This document shows positions 8,418 through 17,274 of a stretch of DNA of 64,000 nucleotides, in pieces. Position 1 is the stretch's first letter, and the number at the start of each line of letters is the position of its first letter. The position numbers and the translations under genes were made by a program. This stretch comes from Thermoanaerobacterium sp. RBIITD. Lineage in GTDB: Bacteria > Bacillota > Thermoanaerobacteria > Thermoanaerobacterales > Thermoanaerobacteraceae. The stretch is from the NCBI RefSeq assembly GCF_900205865.1, contig NZ_LT906662.1, positions 806,001 to 870,000 on the forward strand, given 5' to 3'. The notes below the pieces were generated by a model. The model was not told the DNA's origin, ran no database searches, and saw only the letters and a list, made by a program, of their open reading frames with translations.

Positions 8418-9089
8418 ATGAGGATATTAGTTGTAGATGATGAACCCTATCTTACAGATATTTTATATAAATCTTTAAAGGAAGATGGTTATAGTGTTGA
8501 TATTGCACAGGACGGAATTGATGGTATGGAATATGCAAAATTAAATGTTTATGATGTAATAATACTGGATATTATGCTGCCTGGTATTGATGGCATTCAG
8601 ATACTAAAAAATTTAAGAAATATGGGTATTAATACACCTGTTTTGATGTTAACTGCAAAAGACGCATTGGAAGATAAAGTAAATGGGCTTGATATGGGTG
8701 CTGATGATTACATGACTAAACCATTTGAATTATCAGAATTAATGGCAAGAATAAGAGCATTATTAAGAAGAGACCAACCATCAAAATCACCTATATTAAA
8801 GATTTCTGATCTAGAAGTTAATACTCTAACACATGAGGTAAAACGAGGTAACAAAAATATCATACTTACAAGTAAAGAATATTCTTTACTTGAATATATG
8901 ATGAGAAATGCAGGGAGAGTTCTTACACGGACACAGATAGTAGATCATGTATGGGATTATGAATTTGATGGTTTATCAAACATAATAGATGTATATATAC
9001 GGTATCTAAGAAAAAAAATTGACGATGGTTTCGGGCAAAAACTAATTCATACTATTCGCGGTAGCGGATACTGTCTTAAGGAGAATTAA
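8418..9089 (+). CDS. OmpR/PhoB-type response regulator
   Basis: The 223-residue protein has a receiver domain (1-115) with the acidic pocket VVDDE, the phosphoacceptor Asp51 in LDIMLPG, Thr in LMLTAKD and the switch lysine in TKPF. A winged-helix DNA-binding domain follows (about 128-222, ending IHTIRGSGYCLKEN). It is followed 1 nt later by its histidine kinase. The pair and the divergent PepSY gene suggest an envelope stress or peptide-sensing system; the signal cannot be read from sequence. Confidence 0.93.
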   Translation: MRILVVDDEPYLTDILYKSLKEDGYSVDIAQDGIDGMEYAKLNVYDVIILDIMLPGIDGIQILKNLRNMGINTPVLMLTAKDALEDKVNGLDMGADDYMTKPFELSELMARIRALLRRDQPSKSPILKISDLEVNTLTHEVKRGNKNIILTSKEYSLLEYMMRNAGRVLTRTQIVDHVWDYEFDGLSNIIDVYIRYLRKKIDDGFGQKLIHTIRGSGYCLKEN

Positions 9090-9090
9090 T

Positions 9091-10470
9091 ATGAAAAAGA
9101 TATATTTTCCTATAAAATTAAAATTAACGTTATGGTATGTTACACTTTTGATTATAGTTATAATAGCATTTAGTGTAACTATTTATTTTAGCCTGCAAAG
9201 GATGATTATAATTAATGAAGATACTCTTCTGAAATCGCAAGTAGCTCAAACTATAGCTACATTAGATGTGGAAAATGGCAGATTAAAACCTAGTGAGGCA
9301 CCATTTTATGCAAATACAAATTTCTATGGTACACTATTGTCATACCCGGATATGAAAATAGTAGAGTCGAATTTATCTGATAAAATATTAAAATTATATA
9401 TGCCTAAAGATTCTGGTTTTATAGGGAAATATAAAACAATTACAAATGGTGATAATAAATGGAGAATATATTCAGAACCTATCTATTCTGAGCATAAAAA
9501 AATCGGCATTTTAATATTAGCACAGCCTCTTAATCTAGCCTACATTGCTATCAACAATTTATTTGTATTATTTATATATCTCATACCATTTATAGTTATT
9601 ATCGCCATATTAGGTGGCCTTTTACTTGCAAATAAAGCACTAAAACCAATAAGCTATATGACGAAAATCGCACGTGAAATAAGTATGGGAGATTTATCAA
9701 AAAGGTTGAATCTTCCCTATACTAATGATGAAATAGGAAAACTCGCTCAAACATTTGATATGATGCTTGATAAAATAGATATATCTGTAAAAAAGCAAAG
9801 GCAATTTACACATGATGCATCACATGAATTGAGAACACCCATCGCCGTTATACAAAGCAGAGCCGAATCAATGTTAGCAACAAAATACACTGATGAAGAA
9901 TATAAAAAATCAATTTCTATTATCCTTGATGAAGCAAAACATATGGGAAAACTCGTTTCAAACCTATTATTTTTGGCAAGAGGTGATTCAAATACAGATA
10001 AACTTAAAATGGAAAATTTAAATTTTACTGAATTGGTAGAAGGCATTGTAGATGAACTAAAACCAATTGCACAAGATAACAATATAGACATTAAAATAAT
10101 AAAAAGTGAGATATCATATATATATGGTGATCAGACACGTTTAACACAACTTCTATACAATATTATAGATAATGCTATAAAATACAATGTCCCTGGTGGA
10201 AAAATTTTTGTTTCAGTAGAAACAAAGGGGAAATATCTCAAAACATCGATACAGGATACAGGTATAGGAATACCGGCGGAACATCTTCCACATATTTTCG
10301 AGAGATTTTACCGTGTTGACAAAGCACGCTCAAGAAAAAGTGGTGGTAGCGGGTTAGGACTTTCTATATGTCAATGGATAGCAAATGTACATGGCGGTAA
10401 AATCGATGCTATAAGTAGAGAAGGTAAAGGTAGTACATTTATTATATGGCTTCCTTTAAAAACGCAATGA
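9091..10470 (+). CDS. Sensor histidine kinase (HAMP-HisKA-HATPase)
   Basis: The 459-residue membrane kinase partners the preceding regulator. It has a first membrane helix (about 13-34), an extracellular region of about 120 residues, a second helix (about 157-181), HAMP (to about 235), HisKA with phospho-His245 in FTHDASHELRTP, an N box (IIDNAIKYN), G1 DTGIGIP and G2 GGSGLGLS. An AAGGAG site overlaps the end of the regulator gene, so the two are translationally linked. The sensor domain has no recognisable fold. Confidence 0.93.
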   Translation: MKKIYFPIKLKLTLWYVTLLIIVIIAFSVTIYFSLQRMIIINEDTLLKSQVAQTIATLDVENGRLKPSEAPFYANTNFYGTLLSYPDMKIVESNLSDKILKLYMPKDSGFIGKYKTITNGDNKWRIYSEPIYSEHKKIGILILAQPLNLAYIAINNLFVLFIYLIPFIVIIAILGGLLLANKALKPISYMTKIAREISMGDLSKRLNLPYTNDEIGKLAQTFDMMLDKIDISVKKQRQFTHDASHELRTPIAVIQSRAESMLATKYTDEEYKKSISIILDEAKHMGKLVSNLLFLARGDSNTDKLKMENLNFTELVEGIVDELKPIAQDNNIDIKIIKSEISYIYGDQTRLTQLLYNIIDNAIKYNVPGGKIFVSVETKGKYLKTSIQDTGIGIPAEHLPHIFERFYRVDKARSRKSGGSGLGLSICQWIANVHGGKIDAISREGKGSTFIIWLPLKTQ

Positions 10471-10699
10471 CATATCATTACACTAATCTTACTTTATGCT
10501 TTAACATGTATGCTTTAAATTGTATAAAATATAATATCTTTTACAAACCCAAAAGAAAATATAAATGCAATATCAATTATGAATATAAATTTGCCTGTAC
10601 CTCGATTTATACAATATATTAGGATCGTGGTTAATTGCCCTTGGTGCATTTATCGATACAATTGGTACAGAAGAAAAAGCCATAACTTAAGTCATATTT

Positions 10700-10730
10700 A
10701 AAAAGGGTAAAGTTTATCTTTACTCTTTTT
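10700..10730. terminator. Bidirectional terminator between converging genes
   Basis: AAAAAGGGTAAAG (10700-10712) and CTTTACTCTTTTT (10718-10730) form a stem of about 12 bp with a 5-nt loop and A/T flanks. It serves both the kinase operon and the convergent phosphatase gene, whose stop it overlaps. Confidence 0.8.
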
Positions 10731-11289
10731 AAACTGTTATCCATCTATGCCAGATTGTTAATATATACTTCTCTATCGGTTTTAATACAACACTCATGTG
10801 CTTTACAATTTTACTGCTAATGTATCCTATTATAAAACCTCCTATTACATCAATAGGATAATGAACACCAACATAAACCCTTGCTACCAGTAACACTAAC
10901 GTCAGTACCATCATAATGCTTCCGATAACTTTGTCATGCATGAGTTCTGTAAATGTTAATGAAGATCCACCTGCTGAATGATCACTAGGAAAGGATGCAT
11001 CTGGTGGGTGTTTAACAAGTAAATGCACTTTATGGCTCACAAATGGCCTTGGTTCAAAATAAAATACTGAAATAATTTGATTTATACTCAATGCTATCAA
11101 TGCAGCAAAAAATGCATCCATTGAAGCACTTTTTCCACGATCACCACCAATAAACCATTGTATTATCATTAAAACCCCATATAAGATTGGAGAATATACA
11201 GCAATAAATATCATAGTTTTGTCGATTATCCCACCATGACCTGCCATTCCATTAATCATTTGAAATAAAGTAAGATTCAACCACATCAC
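10729..11289 (-). CDS. bcrC: PAP2-type undecaprenyl-diphosphatase, BcrC-like
   Basis: The 186-residue membrane protein has the acid phosphatase/PAP2 signature: FEPRPF (motif 1), ASFPSDHSAGG (motif 2, catalytic His) and ARVYVGVHYPIDVIGG (motif 3). The N-terminal helix MINGMAGHGGIIDKTMIFIA and the short length match the BcrC/YwoA group, which dephosphorylates undecaprenyl diphosphate outside the membrane to recycle the cell wall carrier lipid and confers bacitracin tolerance. A general PAP2 lipid phosphatase is the alternative. Confidence 0.75.
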   Translation of the reverse strand: MMWLNLTLFQMINGMAGHGGIIDKTMIFIAVYSPILYGVLMIIQWFIGGDRGKSASMDAFFAALIALSINQIISVFYFEPRPFVSHKVHLLVKHPPDASFPSDHSAGGSSLTFTELMHDKVIGSIMMVLTLVLLVARVYVGVHYPIDVIGGFIIGYISSKIVKHMSVVLKPIEKYILTIWHRWITV

Positions 11290-11360
11290 CTCTAGTATTA
11301 TTGTAAGTTCTATTATTTAAAAATAAATTAGTTTATCATTAGAATTAGATTAGAAATCTC

Positions 11361-11389
11361 TTGACATTTTATATAAATAGTTATAAAAT
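11361..11389 (+). promoter_or_regulatory. Promoter of the fur-znuACB genes
   Basis: A perfect TTGACA (11361-11366) is followed after 17 nt by TAAAAT (11384-11389). No convincing Fur/Zur inverted repeat of the classic type is visible near it. Confidence 0.6.
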
Positions 11390-11433
11390 CCTAAATAGTA
11401 AAATATTCTTATTTAAAAAAGGATAGTGATAAC

Positions 11434-11844
11434 ATGACAAAGGAAGATATCTTAAACAAAATTAAAAATAACAATTTTAAAATTACACCGCAGAGGGAAT
11501 TAATAATAGATATAATGCTAAATTCTCAAGGATATTTATCTGTAAAAGACATTTATTCAAAAGTTAAAAATTCCTTCCCACAGGTTAGCTTAGATACTGT
11601 TTATAGGAATTTAAATCTTTTAAAAGATATTAATATATTAAGAGAGGTAACTATTGGTAACAATATAATGTATGAGGTTCAAAATAATATACATGAACAT
11701 ATTATGAAATGCTTAAAATGCGGTAAAATTTTCGAGCTTGATATTTGTCCTTTGGACTTATGCATCAATAAAATAGATGATTTCGAAATAGTTGACCACA
11801 AAATTGAAATAACAGGATACTGCAAAAATTGCAGAAATCATTAG
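11434..11844 (+). CDS. Fur-family metalloregulator, probably Zur-like
   Basis: The 136-residue protein has the Fur winged-helix (about 10-85, FKITPQRELIIDIML ... VSLDTVYRNLNLL) and a metal-binding dimerisation domain with HEHIMKCLKCGKIFEL and a closing CKNC, forming the two CxxC structural zinc site. It lies 13 nt before a ZnuA-type binding protein. That context makes it the likely zinc (Zur) or manganese sensor of the operon rather than iron Fur or PerR. Which metal cannot be settled from sequence. Confidence 0.85.
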   Translation: MTKEDILNKIKNNNFKITPQRELIIDIMLNSQGYLSVKDIYSKVKNSFPQVSLDTVYRNLNLLKDINILREVTIGNNIMYEVQNNIHEHIMKCLKCGKIFELDICPLDLCINKIDDFEIVDHKIEITGYCKNCRNH

Positions 11845-11857
11845 GAGGGTTTGAATT

Positions 11858-12736
11858 ATGAAAAAATCAGTTTCATTTTTATTAATTTTGATATTTTTAT
11901 TCGGTTTGACATCATGTAGTGTCACAGCCAAAAAACCGCAAAAGTCGATAGTATACGCATCTTTTTACCCCATTTATGACCTTACAAAAAAAATAGGCGG
12001 TGATAAAATAAACGTAAATAATATCATTCCACCAGGTGTTGAACCACATGATTGGGAACCGACAACAAAACAGGTGGCTGATATAAGCAAAGCCTCCCTT
12101 GTAATATATTTAGGTCTCGGTATGGATTCATGGATTAGCAAAATAGAAGCATCTACATCAGGTCCTAAATTTATAGAAGTATCAAAAGATATAAATACTA
12201 TAAAACAGGGAAACACAATAAATCCGCATGTATGGCTTTCACCAAAAGAATCCCTAATATTAGCCAAAAATATTAAGGATGCACTTGTAACAAATGACAA
12301 TAAAAATAAAGATTACTATGAAAAAAATTATGAAGGCCTTAAAAAAACTTTAACACAACTTGATAACGAATATGTTTCAAGACTAAAAAATACTAAATTA
12401 AAAACCTTTGTTGTTTACCATAGCGCTTTTGACTACATAGCAAGGGATTACGGACTTAAACAGGTTTCTGTTGTGGGTATGAGCGAAGAAGCTGAAGCAA
12501 GCCCTGCCAAAATCGCTGATGTTATTAAACTAGTAAAAGAAAATAATTTAAAATATATATTTACGGAACCACTTACATCTCCTAAGCCAATACAAACTAT
12601 TGCAAATGAAAGCGGTGCAAAAATACTACCTTTAAATACAATTGAAGGTTTGACAAAAGATGAAATGAATAAGGGCTATGATTATATATCACTTATGAAT
12701 CAAAATATTGAAAATCTCGTGAAGGCACTTGAGTAG
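11858..12736 (+). CDS. znuA: Zinc/manganese ABC transporter binding lipoprotein (ZnuA/TroA family)
   Basis: The 292-residue lipoprotein has lipobox LTSC with Cys20. The cluster A-I fold is shown by YASFYPIYDLTKKIGG, the ligand His in GVEPHDWEP, the His in NPHVWLSP, YHSAFDY and a C-terminal FTEPLTSPKP. It captures Zn2+ or Mn2+ outside the cell for the following ATPase and permease. The long His-rich loop of classical ZnuA is absent. AGGAGGG precedes the ATG. Confidence 0.88.
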   Translation: MKKSVSFLLILIFLFGLTSCSVTAKKPQKSIVYASFYPIYDLTKKIGGDKINVNNIIPPGVEPHDWEPTTKQVADISKASLVIYLGLGMDSWISKIEASTSGPKFIEVSKDINTIKQGNTINPHVWLSPKESLILAKNIKDALVTNDNKNKDYYEKNYEGLKKTLTQLDNEYVSRLKNTKLKTFVVYHSAFDYIARDYGLKQVSVVGMSEEAEASPAKIADVIKLVKENNLKYIFTEPLTSPKPIQTIANESGAKILPLNTIEGLTKDEMNKGYDYISLMNQNIENLVKALE

Positions 12737-12837
12737 AGTTTTGTATTGTAATTATTAGCGCATTTTGAATTCAAGATATACTTGAAATACTTATTGCTCC
12801 AGCTTTTTTATAAATATATTGAAAGGAATAAACGTAT

Positions 12838-13599
12838 ATGAGCAAAATTATAGAGTTAAAAAATGTAAATTTCTCGTACGGTGATAAAAACGTTCTTAAA
12901 AATATCACATTATCTATAGATGATGGTGAATTCGTAGGTCTTATTGGTCCTAATGGTTCCGGTAAAAGCACTCTTGTAAAAATTATGATTGGTGACTTGA
13001 AACCTTCATCAGGCGAAGTTTTAATAAATGGCATAGATATAAAAAATCTAAAAAATAGGTCTATAATTGGATATGTTCCTCAGAAGTCATATTCTTTCAA
13101 TGCTTCCTTCCCCGCAAGTGTGAAAGAAGTCGTGTCTATGGGACTTTATGCAAAAGTAGGCTTATTTAAAAAACTTTCAAAAGAAGATTGGGATGTAATT
13201 GATAAAGCCCTTTTAACTGTTGACATGTTTGATTATAAAGACCGCTTAATAGGAAATTTATCCGGTGGACAACAGCAAAGGGTATTTATCGCAAGAGCTC
13301 TTGTAAGCAACCCAAAGATATTATTCCTCGATGAACCAACAACAGGAATTGACGTCAAATCTGAAGAAACTTTGTATGAAATTCTCGACAAATTAAATAA
13401 AGAAAGAAAAATTACGATAATCATGGTTACACATGATGTATGGGCTATAACAGACAGAGTTTCAAGGATTATATGTATGGGTAATGGTAAACTGTTTGAT
13501 AAATGTGATACTCTGGACTTTTCAAGTAGGGAATTGGCAGAGATATATGGCTATGATGTCAAAATTGATATTCATCATCACAATGAGAATAATCATTGA
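12838..13599 (+). CDS. znuC: Zinc/manganese ABC transporter ATPase
   Basis: The 253-residue ATPase has Walker A GPNGSGKST (37-45), the Q-loop VPQKSYSF, signature LSGGQQQR, Walker B ILFLDEP and an H-switch VTHD. The C-terminus DIHHHNENNH is His-rich, as in many zinc-transporter ATPases. It energises uptake with ZnuA and ZnuB. A 101-nt gap after znuA contains the inverted repeat TTCAAG-N5-CTTGAA (12770-12786). A GAAAGGA site precedes the ATG. Confidence 0.88.
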   Translation: MSKIIELKNVNFSYGDKNVLKNITLSIDDGEFVGLIGPNGSGKSTLVKIMIGDLKPSSGEVLINGIDIKNLKNRSIIGYVPQKSYSFNASFPASVKEVVSMGLYAKVGLFKKLSKEDWDVIDKALLTVDMFDYKDRLIGNLSGGQQQRVFIARALVSNPKILFLDEPTTGIDVKSEETLYEILDKLNKERKITIIMVTHDVWAITDRVSRIICMGNGKLFDKCDTLDFSSRELAEIYGYDVKIDIHHHNENNH

Positions 13600-13621
13600 T
13601 TTTATGGATTGAGGTGTAATA

Positions 13622-14422
13622 ATGCTTAATATTTTTACATATGACTTTATGATAAGGGCATTTATAGCAGGTGGACTCATATCAATAATAGCACCACTTG
13701 TCGGAAGTTTTTTGGTTCTACGTAGGCTTTCGCAAATGGGTGATACACTATCACACGTAGCACTAGCAGGCGTTGCCGGTGGATTATTAATAGGAATAAA
13801 TCCAACAATAGGGTCAATAATTTTTGTAATACTATCATCATTTGGAATCGAGCGCTTAAGAAAATCGTATTTTAGATATTCAGAAATATCTATTGCTGTA
13901 GTCATGTCTGCAGGAATGGCGATTGCAGTAATACTGCTTAGTCTTTCAAAAGGAAGCCCTGCAAACATAATGAATTATCTCTTTGGAAGCATAATATCAA
14001 TTAATAACACTGATGTATTGCTATCACTCATACTTAGCATTGCAGTAATAGCTGTAATTTATATTTTTTACAAAGAACTTCTATACATTACATTTGATGA
14101 AGAAGCTGCTTTAATATCAGGAATTCCAGTAAACCTGGTAAATATAATATTTACCATGATTGTCGCCATAACTGTGGCAGTATCCATGAGAATAGTTGGG
14201 GCACTACTCGTATCAGCATTAATGGTCATACCTGCAGCAGCAAGCCTTAAAATTGCCAAAAACTTCAGGCAGACTATTTTTTTTGCAGTATTATTTTCTT
14301 TTGTATCTGTATTCGCCGGAATAATCCTCTCCTTCTATCTCAATCTCTCACCAGGCGGCAGCATCGTAATAGTTTCTCTCATAATCATGGGTTTAGCAAG
14401 TATAAAGAAGGCAGGTAACTAA
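13622..14422 (+). CDS. znuB: Zinc/manganese ABC transporter permease
   Basis: The 266-residue ABC-3 family permease has about eight hydrophobic spans. The conserved GDTLSHVALAGVAGG and the coupling region EEAALISGIPVN ... RIVGALLVSALMVIPAAAS identify it. A GAGGTG ribosome site and a 22-nt gap after the ATPase gene show co-transcription. It is the last gene of the unit and ends inside a terminator. Confidence 0.88.
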   Translation: MLNIFTYDFMIRAFIAGGLISIIAPLVGSFLVLRRLSQMGDTLSHVALAGVAGGLLIGINPTIGSIIFVILSSFGIERLRKSYFRYSEISIAVVMSAGMAIAVILLSLSKGSPANIMNYLFGSIISINNTDVLLSLILSIAVIAVIYIFYKELLYITFDEEAALISGIPVNLVNIIFTMIVAITVAVSMRIVGALLVSALMVIPAAASLKIAKNFRQTIFFAVLFSFVSVFAGIILSFYLNLSPGGSIVIVSLIIMGLASIKKAGN

Positions 14423-14438
14423 CCTGCTTTTTTTGTTT
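14411..14438 (+). terminator. Terminator of the znuACB unit
   Basis: GCAGGT (14411-14416) pairs with ACCTGC (14422-14427) across a loop that contains the znuB stop codon. A TTTTTTTG tract follows. Confidence 0.85.
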
Positions 14439-14493
14439 TTAACTTGGATAACGAAATGTACTGACTTAAGGTTTTCGTTTAAATCTTTGTCTA

Positions 14494-14670
14494 TCAGCTA
14501 TATCTTAAAAATATATATCCCACATACAAAAACAACAAAGTAGCAATTACATCTATTATATTAGATATATTTGCAAAAAGCTCTATGTCCATAGATACAA
14601 TAGATTTAATGATCGCAATAATGCAAAATAAGCCAATGATGATAAATAATATCCCGACAATTTTTAACAA
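14494..14670 (-). CDS. Small two-span membrane protein, 58 aa
   Basis: A minus-strand frame opens with TTG 14670 after a weak AGAGA and codes for two hydrophobic segments (IVGILFIIIGLFCIIAII and VIATLLFLYVGYIFL) joined by an acidic MDIELFANISN loop. It follows the VanZ gene on the same strand and may end that transcript. No family recognised; start uncertain because the ribosome site is poor. Confidence 0.4.
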   Translation of the reverse strand: MLKIVGILFIIIGLFCIIAIIKSIVSMDIELFANISNIIDVIATLLFLYVGYIFLRYS

Positions 14671-14731
14671 TCTCTTTTTTTAATCCAACTATTAGAACCT
14701 ACTAACTGTGAAAATATTTTCTCAACAAAAA

Positions 14732-15292
14732 TTATTGAAAGTCATGCTGTGGCGATTCACAAAATAAATGATTATCTTTTTTGAATATAGGTAGCAAAAT
14801 TTTAAAAGAGATATAACCAATTAATGCTCCAAATACGTTTAATATAAAATCATTTATATCACAAATTTTATATGCAAAACCGTATATTAATGAAACAAGC
14901 AATTGTGTTATTTCAATACAAAAAGATGTTATTGCACATAAAGATATATTTTTTCTAAATGAAATATATTTATAGTTAATAAAAGGCATTAAAAATGCCA
15001 AAGGCATCAAAAGTACAATATCCCCTATTATTTGTATTTTTGTATAACGCAGCATTGGTAATAGCGGAATTAAATTATATGATTTATTTTTTGTGCCTTT
15101 TAAAAACTGAATCATATCACTTTGTATTGGTATAGGAAAAAATACGGCATTTATTAAAACTGCAATATAAGCAACTAAAACCGCATATTTAATATATTTT
15201 TCAAATTTAGCTTTTTTATAATATAATTTAAGAGCTATTATTACATAAATAATAAAAAATAAAACTTTAAAAAGAATATTAAATTCCAACAT
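14732..15292 (-). CDS. VanZ-family membrane protein
   Basis: The 186-residue protein has about five membrane spans. VanZ features include NAVFFPIPIQ after the second span, NLIPLLPMLRY, IIGDIVLLMPLAFLMPF, the acidic FCIEITQLL helix and NDFILNVFGALIGY. VanZ proteins are linked to low-level teicoplanin resistance and other envelope roles, but most have unknown function. GGAGG lies upstream of the start. It follows a hairpin that closes the upstream lipoprotein gene, so it may be a read-through or separate unit. Confidence 0.85.
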   Translation of the reverse strand: MLEFNILFKVLFFIIYVIIALKLYYKKAKFEKYIKYAVLVAYIAVLINAVFFPIPIQSDMIQFLKGTKNKSYNLIPLLPMLRYTKIQIIGDIVLLMPLAFLMPFINYKYISFRKNISLCAITSFCIEITQLLVSLIYGFAYKICDINDFILNVFGALIGYISFKILLPIFKKDNHLFCESPQHDFQ

Positions 15293-15366
15293 ATTGCAAG
15301 AGCATCCTCCTAGAAAATTTAATGGGAAGTTACTGTAAATTCTAATTTAATTAGTTACCGTTCCAG

Positions 15367-15433
15367 ATACATCTTTGTATAGTTTTCACATAAAAACCAA
15401 AAAAACTATATAAAGATATAGTCTTAAGTTCAA
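15367..15433 (-). repeat. Long hairpin repeat, copy 1
   Basis: A stem of about 20 bp surrounds a loop containing ACATAAAAACCA. Allowing about four differences it is identical to the hairpin at 18217-18287, including the flank that carries the TGA stop of the upstream minus-strand gene. The right arm is intact and the left arm has one mismatch. It can act as a terminator or mRNA 3'-end protector on the minus strand. Confidence 0.75.
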
Positions 15434-15851
15434 TTTATCTCACATTGATTTAGCAATACCGTACTGCTTTTATTATCGTATTTTATAATCACTGTATATT
15501 TTTGATTTTTATATTTTTTATAAAATTCGTCTGACTTTAATTCAACTTTGTATTGTCCAAATTTAAACTTTGGATCAGGAATGTATCTTAGCCTACCAGT
15601 AAATAAACGTTTATTGTTAATGACAATGTCAACATTGATTTCATCAGGTATCACAAAATCCTCATTAAAAGGTTGAATCATTAATTCACTGTTATACGGT
15701 ACATCTATGCTCAGAAATACTATCCAATAATGATTTGCACCTTTTAAATTTACTGTAGTATCTGGAGGATAAGCGGCGTACATGCACTTAACATAAATAT
15801 TGAAATTATTATCATAATGGCAATAAAAATTTCTGAAAGTTTTTTCTTCAT
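15430..15851 (-). pseudogene. Lipoprotein of unknown function, broken by a 1-nt deletion
   Basis: AAAGGAGG precedes ATG 15851, which opens MKKKLSEIFIAIM... with a lipobox LSAC, so the product is a lipoprotein. Just after the lipid Cys the frame runs to an early stop. The rest of the protein (YPPDTTVNLKGANHYWIVFL ... YTVIIKYDNKSSTVLLNQCEIN) continues in another frame to 15430. Loss of one base near 15770 (CGCCGCTTATCC) explains it. About 139 residues if restored; beta-rich, domain not recognised. The longer single-frame ORF starting at 15885 would lack a signal peptide and is less credible. Confidence 0.65.
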
Positions 15852-15920
15852 TAAGAAAGCCTCCTTTAATATCACCAACAAGCAATTATTATAATATTTC
15901 ATTCAAAACATCTAACGATT

Positions 15921-16475
15921 TTATGGGAAATACACATTTCGCTTTAAATATATTTTTTTGCCCATTAATTCTACCGCATTATCACCTAATTTCTTTATTG
16001 AAATATCATATATATGATCTTGACGGAGTAAATTTTTAACAACTAAGATACCTTTTATAATTTCTTTTTCCTGTCTTACAACAATTCCATAATCTGTAGT
16101 GGCACCAAAATTTGTTCTATAAACCACAACAGAACTTGAATCAATCATTATTTTATGAACCGGCATGAATGCTTCATTTTTATTAAGAGTAGAAATATTA
16201 AATAAAATCACTATTGCAACTGCTATACTTATCAAAGATAAAGTTAACGAAAATATGCTATTGATTATCTTTGCAGAAATATGTTTAAATCTAAAACCAT
16301 TTATTAACAGCATTAATGGAATTATCTGAATACATAAAGAAAAAATATCGTTTAATTTTAAAGACTTAAATCTTATAAAAGGATAAAAGTAATCTAAATT
16401 CAATATCCATAAAATATAAATAGCTAATAGAACTATATGGATAATGTATTTATTATTTCGAATTAAACTATTCAC
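15921..16475 (-). CDS. Unknown membrane protein with C-terminal extracytoplasmic domain
   Basis: The start is GTG 16475, with AGGTG 6 nt upstream; it overlaps the stop of the upstream (frameshifted) gene by 8 nt, so translation is coupled. The 184-residue product has three hydrophobic spans (about 12-27, 40-57, 70-92), then about 90 residues of soluble sequence (KIMIDSSSVVVYRTNFGATTD...). No family recognised. It belongs to the 14.5-19 kb accessory block. Confidence 0.6.
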   Translation of the reverse strand: MNSLIRNNKYIIHIVLLAIYILWILNLDYFYPFIRFKSLKLNDIFSLCIQIIPLMLLINGFRFKHISAKIINSIFSLTLSLISIAVAIVILFNISTLNKNEAFMPVHKIMIDSSSVVVYRTNFGATTDYGIVVRQEKEIIKGILVVKNLLRQDHIYDISIKKLGDNAVELMGKKIYLKRNVYFP

Positions 16476-16858
16476 TAATATCACCTATTCCTGTATATAA
16501 TAGTTGCCTGTTTGCAAAACCTGTGTGCTGGTATTCATTTATCTTATAAATTTCATTATTGATGACAGCAATCAAGTTATTTCCATTATTTGCATCATAC
16601 TTGACATCGTAAAATATATTCCTGATTTCATATTTTTTTGTTATTTTTAATATCGTATATTAAAACGGGAAATGATGAACCATTACCTTCCATAAGCATG
16701 ATTTCACCTTTTAATCCGGAAAAGCTTTTATAATTTTGAAATACACTGAGTAAAACTATGAAGATTATTATGCTCATGAGAATAATTACAAATATTGATA
16801 TTGATATTGATCTTTTTATTGCAATCACATCCTTTCCCAATGATTTTTTCACACTCAC
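16468..16858 (-). pseudogene. Unknown single-span membrane protein with a frameshift at an A7 run
   Basis: The frame from ATG 16858 has basic N-terminal residues, one membrane span (SISIFVIILMSIIIFIVLLSVF) and an exported part ending IYDIKNNKKI then TGA. The adjacent frame continues without a break as YEIRNIFYDVKYDANNGN ... TGIGDISE to a TAG at 16468 that overlaps the next gene's GTG start. Removing one A from the AAAAAAA run near 16637 joins both halves into about 129 residues. The coupled stop/start argues that the long product is the ancestral one. Confidence 0.65.
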
Positions 16859-16906
16859 ATATGATTCAATTTATCTTATTAAGGTATATTTTTAATTTAT
16901 AATTAA

Positions 16907-17188
16907 TTATTTAACAATTTTATAATATAGTTTAATAGAATATTTTAAAATTAAGAATATGATTAAAACAGAAAATAAAAATATATCAACTCTAAAGCTT
17001 ATTTTAGTTATGTTATTCAAAGAAAGTAATTCTAAATTATTTTTTGGTATATTATAATCGTAGTACTCTAAAAATTTGAAAGGTAATCCTAATCCGTGTT
17101 TAAAGTTTGAATAATCTTTAAATTTATCAAAAAATATTGTTGATAAAGTGATAGTTATACTAATAACTAATAATTTAGAATTTTTCAT
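16907..17188 (-). CDS. Small two-span membrane protein, unknown
   Basis: The start is ATG 17188 (MKNSKLLVIS) with GGAAGGTGG upstream. The 93-residue product has an N-terminal hydrophobic segment, a 50-residue polar region (FDKFKDYSNFKHGLGLPFKF...) and a C-terminal span (VDIFLFSVLIIFLILKY). No domain recognised. It is the first of three overlapping or closely spaced leftward genes for membrane and lipoprotein products in the accessory block. Confidence 0.55.
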   Translation of the reverse strand: MKNSKLLVISITITLSTIFFDKFKDYSNFKHGLGLPFKFLEYYDYNIPKNNLELLSLNNITKISFRVDIFLFSVLIIFLILKYSIKLYYKIVK

Positions 17189-17274
17189 TATAACCCACCT
17201 TCCTTTTGCTTTACTCAGGTACAAGTCGTAATGAAACTGTACAACTGAGCGATATTTTTTAATTTATAGACACA

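Noticed and set aside
10560-10690. Plus-strand reading DLYNILGSWLIALGAFIDTIG before the terminator at 10700.
   Set aside because: Looks protein-like but has an in-frame stop upstream and no start codon; too short to call even as a pseudogene.
12770-12786. Inverted repeat TTCAAG-N5-CTTGAA between znuA and znuC as a Zur operator.
   Set aside because: Does not resemble known Zur, Fur or MntR boxes and is inside the operon rather than at the promoter.
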